This document shows positions 7,107 to 10,356 of a DNA stretch of 10,356 nucleotides, piece by piece. The stretch is from Gammaproteobacteria bacterium (lineage in GTDB: Bacteria > Pseudomonadota > Gammaproteobacteria > SZUA-229): positions 1 to 10,356 of the forward strand of contig JAOUPA010000061.1 in NCBI GenBank assembly GCA_029880105.1. Reading direction: 5' to 3'. The notes beneath the pieces are model-generated. The model made no database searches. It was not told the DNA's origin and worked only from the letters and a program-made list of their open reading frames with translations. Both the position numbers and the translations under genes were made by a program. The first letter of the stretch is position 1. Every line of letters begins with the position of its first letter.

Positions 7107-9169
7107 TCAACATTGGCGAAAAGGTCGGGGCGAAAAAAACCTTGTTACATCCTGTTTACAAGTCATCGTATTTTACGATTGCTGTGCTGCTCGCACTGCT
7201 GAGTAGTGCCTTAGTGCGCGCGCAGGATGAAGAATTACACGTCTTGATCGATGACGGTCAAATCAAAAGTCGTATTGGTGAAGTTGATAGCTCGACCACA
7301 TCATCTGCCAATTCCGTGATCGAAGCGGATCGCTTGCGAAATAATTTTGTCAGCCTGCCGGATGTGCTGGAGCAGGAAGTGGGCGTACAAATGCGTTCCA
7401 GTGGTGGCGAAGGAAGCCTGTCTACAGCGGTGCTACGCGGTGCCAGCAGTGAGCAGGTCATCATTTATCTGGACGGCGTGCCGCTTAACAATGCTTCCGG
7501 CGGCTCGGTCGATTTAAGCCTGATCCCTGTCAATGTTATCGAACGTATTGAAATTTATCGCGGTTCGACGCCATTGGCGCTGGGTAATCCTTCTATCGGT
7601 GGCGCAGTAAATATCATAACTCGCCAGTCAGCCAGGTTATCCGCGGATGAAAATACTGGCCAGATCAGCGCCAGCGTCGCCAGCTTTCATACCTATAAAT
7701 TGAGTGGATCGTCATCTATATCTTACGATAGGGATGATGTATTGCTGAGCGCCTGTTATTTGAAAAGTAAAAATGATTTCAGTTTTGTTAATGACAATGG
7801 CACGCATTATAACCAGGCTGATGATCGTGTTGAAAACCGCAACAATGATGGTGTTGAGCATATTTCCATGCTGGCGAACTGGAAGTATAAGATTAGTGAG
7901 CAATATGATACTGAATTAAGGCTTGTTATTTTTGATCGGCAAAAAGAAATTCCCAGTGCGACTAATAATGCGGATGTTCAGACCCATCTTGATACACGGC
8001 AATATGATTTTCTTGCTCAGATCAATGTTCATGATGCCTGGTCAAAAGATTCGAATTTAAATTTAAAGTTATTTGCCACAGGGAAAAATGAAGAATTTGA
8101 TGATTCACTGGCGCAGGTTGGTTTTTTTAGTCAGTATTCCGAAAGCGTGACAAAAAAATTAGGTGTGCAATTCTATGCAGAAAAAAACAGGCTGCAGCAA
8201 CAATGGAGGTTCATTACCGCTATAAGCGGAGAAACATACGATAGTGAGAGTTCGCTGGCCCTGGTTGAGATCGGGTTAAATACAAGAGATCAAATAGAAT
8301 TATCGGTGGAAAACGTATCGTACTTTGATCAACAGCGATTTATTCTAAATATTGTGGCTCGTTATCAGGTAGTGAACGATCAACTGTCATCAGTAACCGA
8401 TAGTTCTGGAGCAGTGACGCCGGCATTCGATGAGAGCTATCGATTGCTCAATCCCCAGATTGGTGCCAAGTACCTGTTTAACAGTCGTACGTATTTGACT
8501 GCCAATGTTGGCCGGTATAATCGAATACCGTCATTTTATGAGTTGTTTGGTGGTGACGGCCTGTTGCTTGGAAACGCTGACCTGAAACAGGAAAGTTCGC
8601 TCAACATGGACGTTGGCTTTACCTATGCCTGGTATGAGCCTTATAGCTGGTTACATGATGCCGAAGTCTATGCTGGGATTTATCACAACAAAATCGAAAA
8701 TTTAATTGTTCGGATTTATAACGGGCAAGGCATAGGTGTGCCGCAAAATATTTCTGATGCCGTTATCCAGGGATTTGAATCAACTATAAAACTGCAGCCG
8801 GCTGCGAATCACTCGATCAATGCAAATATCTCGTTAATTGACAGTGTTAATAAAACTGATGTGGGTAGTTTTAACGGCAAGGTTTTGCCAAGTTATTATC
8901 AGCAGAGCCTCAGTTTGCATTACACCTATGCTTTGACAGTGTGGTCGTTTACTGCTGAAGCTGATGTAAAAAGAAATATGTACTACGACAGAAGCAATTT
9001 GTTGGAAGCTGATGACGTTAATTTATTAAACCTTTCTGCTCGGCGTAATTTCATGCATTCGAATATCGATCTCAGGGTCGACAATATTCTGGATGAGAAT
9101 GTTCAGTATTTTAGAAATCGCCCGACCCCCGGGCTTTCGTTTTCCCTGACTTATAACCATAACTTTTAA
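7103..9169 (+). CDS. btuB: TonB-dependent outer-membrane receptor, BtuB-like (cobalamin uptake)
   Basis: A 688-residue protein from the GTG at 7103. A Sec signal peptide ends at about residue 40 (FTIAVLLALLSSALVRA before QDEELHV); the n-region is long, and an in-frame TTG at 7142 would give a more ordinary one. EELHVLIDD just after cleavage may be the TonB box. The plug domain (about 66-173) shows SLPDVLEQEVGVQMRSSGG, LRGASSEQVIIYLDGVPLN, IPVNVIERIEIYRG and GNPSIGGAVNIITR. The rest is an alternating-strand 22-stranded barrel, including NVGRYNRIPSFYELFGG and the final LRVDNILDENVQYFRNRPTP, ending in Phe688 as outer-membrane proteins do. Length and motifs fit BtuB, and the riboswitch upstream gives the substrate (cobamides) independent support. 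It imports B12 into the periplasm with energy from TonB-ExbBD; no btuCDF genes are in the window. Translation probably depends on the leader frame, as no Shine-Dalgarno sequence precedes the GTG. Confidence 0.88.
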   Translation: MINIGEKVGAKKTLLHPVYKSSYFTIAVLLALLSSALVRAQDEELHVLIDDGQIKSRIGEVDSSTTSSANSVIEADRLRNNFVSLPDVLEQEVGVQMRSSGGEGSLSTAVLRGASSEQVIIYLDGVPLNNASGGSVDLSLIPVNVIERIEIYRGSTPLALGNPSIGGAVNIITRQSARLSADENTGQISASVASFHTYKLSGSSSISYDRDDVLLSACYLKSKNDFSFVNDNGTHYNQADDRVENRNNDGVEHISMLANWKYKISEQYDTELRLVIFDRQKEIPSATNNADVQTHLDTRQYDFLAQINVHDAWSKDSNLNLKLFATGKNEEFDDSLAQVGFFSQYSESVTKKLGVQFYAEKNRLQQQWRFITAISGETYDSESSLALVEIGLNTRDQIELSVENVSYFDQQRFILNIVARYQVVNDQLSSVTDSSGAVTPAFDESYRLLNPQIGAKYLFNSRTYLTANVGRYNRIPSFYELFGGDGLLLGNADLKQESSLNMDVGFTYAWYEPYSWLHDAEVYAGIYHNKIENLIVRIYNGQGIGVPQNISDAVIQGFESTIKLQPAANHSINANISLIDSVNKTDVGSFNGKVLPSYYQQSLSLHYTYALTVWSFTAEADVKRNMYYDRSNLLEADDVNLLNLSARRNFMHSNIDLRVDNILDENVQYFRNRPTPGLSFSLTYNHNF

Positions 9170-9179
9170 TGAGGCTATT

Positions 9180-10331
9180 ATGAAAAACACAAAGCTAATT
9201 AGCTTATTGCTATCTTTACTAACACTTATCTCCTGTTCGCAGGATTCAGCAACTTCTTCTGTCATTGTAGATAAAGCAGCGATTGTTGCTACTGTTGCAG
9301 CAGATTATAGTAGTGGTGCACATGCTGTTATCAGCAAGGATGCTAATGGTGTTCGTATAGCGACAAATGATTTGGTGCCCACTGGTAGTGACATTACAGT
9401 GTCTGCCAATGGTGCTGATTTCTATCGAATTGAGCGTGCCTTTGCGGGCAATAATATTACTAAGTTTTCCGGTAGTGATGCACAGACACCCATCTGGCAA
9501 TATTCTACTAATGATGCAGGCAGTGCCGTGCTTAGTAATCCCTACGACATGATATTCGTTAGCGAAACCAAGGCTTATGTTTTACGTAATGGAAGTAGTA
9601 TTGCCTGGGTTGTTAATCCATCAGCTACTACGGAGGCTGAGTTTAAAATTGGTGAGCTGGATCTATCAGCCTATGCGGACGCTGATGGCGTGCCTGAAAT
9701 GTCAGCCGGTATGATTGTTAATGGAAAGTTGTATATCGCCCTGCAGCGCCTGGAAAATTTTGCTGTAACACAGGTTGCTTATGTTGCTATATTTGATGTC
9801 AATACCGATCAGGAGATTGATGCAAATATTCCGGGTGACACATTGATGGGTATCCCATTGCAGACGCGTAATCCCGGTAATATTATTTATGAGCCAGTTT
9901 CGAATTCAATATTTGTACAGGGAACAGGCAGCTTTTGGCCAGAAGAATTCACTGGTGGTATCGAAAAAATAAACCTTGCAACCTTAACAACTACGGTAAT
10001 TGTTGATGATGGTGATGCTGTCACCCATCCTTATGGATTGATTACCGAGCTGGCTGTTGTCTCTGACAGTATTCTTTACTTTGTTGGTTATGCAGCATGG
10101 GCTGATAACACCCTGTATAAACTGGATTTAAACACGGCTGAAATTACACCGACAGGTGTTGTATCATTGGTCAATGGTCAGATTTCCAGCCTGTCTGTTG
10201 ATAGTGAAGGTTTGCTCTGGGTGAGTGATAGTGCGAATGCAACGGTTCGAATTATCGATCCTGCCACTGATACAGAAGTTGATGCTTTATACACCAATCT
10301 TAATCCTGAGAAGGTGGTGTTTGTTAAATAA
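9180..10331 (+). CDS. beta-propeller-like lipoprotein, candidate BtuG-type cobamide-binding partner of BtuB
   Basis: A 383-residue lipoprotein: MKNTKLISLLLSLLTLISCS has a lipobox LISC with Cys19 as lipid anchor and Ser at +2, which favours the outer membrane. A Ser/Ala-rich spacer is followed by repeating units of about 40-50 residues with the look of propeller blades: NPYDMIFVSETKAYVLRNGS (120-139), MIVNGKLYIALQRL (178-191) with YVAIFDVNTDQEI, GNIIYEPVSNSIFVQG (233-248), LAVVSDSILYFVGY (291-304) with LYKLDLNTAEI, and ISSLSVDSEGLLWVSDS (335-351) with VRIIDPATDTEV. DADGVPEM (167-174) may bind calcium. It starts 10 nt after the receptor stop, with GAGG 5 nt before the ATG, so it shares the riboswitch transcript. 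YncE/NHL-like propellers are the nearest folds I recognise. By context it may capture cobamides at the surface and hand them to the receptor, as BtuG does in Bacteroidetes; this is inference. Confidence 0.8.
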   Translation: MKNTKLISLLLSLLTLISCSQDSATSSVIVDKAAIVATVAADYSSGAHAVISKDANGVRIATNDLVPTGSDITVSANGADFYRIERAFAGNNITKFSGSDAQTPIWQYSTNDAGSAVLSNPYDMIFVSETKAYVLRNGSSIAWVVNPSATTEAEFKIGELDLSAYADADGVPEMSAGMIVNGKLYIALQRLENFAVTQVAYVAIFDVNTDQEIDANIPGDTLMGIPLQTRNPGNIIYEPVSNSIFVQGTGSFWPEEFTGGIEKINLATLTTTVIVDDGDAVTHPYGLITELAVVSDSILYFVGYAAWADNTLYKLDLNTAEITPTGVVSLVNGQISSLSVDSEGLLWVSDSANATVRIIDPATDTEVDALYTNLNPEKVVFVK

Positions 10332-10335
10332 GCCA

Positions 10336-10356
10336 GGCACGTAAAAAAAGGTGCGG
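10336..10356. terminator. possible first arm of a terminator at the right edge
   Basis: Five bases after the lipoprotein stop, GGCACGT is followed by seven A residues and GGTGCGG, where the window ends. An A tract followed by a GC-rich arm is how a bidirectional rho-independent terminator begins; the second arm and T tract would lie beyond the edge. A local GCAC/GTGC pairing (10337-10340 with 10351-10354) is too short to be convincing. Confidence 0.25.

Noticed and set aside
7096..7206. 36-codon frame starting at the ATG nearest to the receptor
   Set aside because: It has no Shine-Dalgarno sequence and runs out of frame through the receptor's signal peptide; better explained by chance or, less likely, a sequencing error.
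9026..9500. Minus-strand open frames opposite the receptor end and lipoprotein
   Set aside because: They are antisense to well-supported genes and have no domain, start signal or context of their own.

Overview
The window looks like a gammaproteobacterial chromosome segment of moderate GC content. The evidence is the gene order moxR - DUF58 - DUF4381 - VWA (batA) - VWA/TPR (batB-C) - batD, a batB-C protein with the tail motif typical of that class, and a TonB-dependent receptor behind a cobalamin riboswitch. Genus or species cannot be named from the sequence. There is no sign of insertion sequences, phage, CRISPR, tRNA or rRNA.

Left part (1-6620, all minus strand): a six-gene Bat (Batteroides-aerotolerance-type) / MoxR operon read from right to left. 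MoxR AAA+ ATPase (5652-6620) comes first, then a DUF58 protein (4677-5639), a DUF4381 membrane protein (4147-4674), a BatA-like VWA membrane protein (3197-4150), a BatB-like VWA protein fused to a TPR and a long Gln/Asp/Asn/Ser-rich tail (1260-3200), and BatD (its first 411 codons, cut by the left edge). Spacings are very short, including two ATGA start/stop overlaps, so the six are almost surely co-transcribed. By family knowledge, MoxR is thought to act as a chaperone-like ATPase on the VWA proteins, which sit in the inner membrane with BatD facing the periplasm; the cellular role is still poorly defined.

Middle (6621-7102): a divergent intergenic region holding a likely promoter for the rightward genes, a clear adenosylcobalamin-type riboswitch (about 6800-6992) and an expression platform. 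The platform contains a hairpin whose loop is perfectly complementary over 7 nt to the conserved L5 loop of the aptamer. The same hairpin holds the only strong Shine-Dalgarno sequence and the ATG of a 25-codon leader frame, whose stop codon overlaps the GTG start of the receptor gene (GTGA). This suggests that B12 shuts off leader translation and, by coupling, the receptor.

Right part (7103-10331, plus strand): a BtuB-like outer-membrane receptor and, 10 nt downstream, a lipoprotein with beta-propeller-like repeats. This pairing resembles the BtuB/BtuG pair of Bacteroidetes, where a surface propeller lipoprotein captures cobamides for BtuB. A BtuG-like partner in a proteobacterial riboswitch operon is the most interesting hypothesis here. 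The right edge holds what may be the first arm of a terminator.
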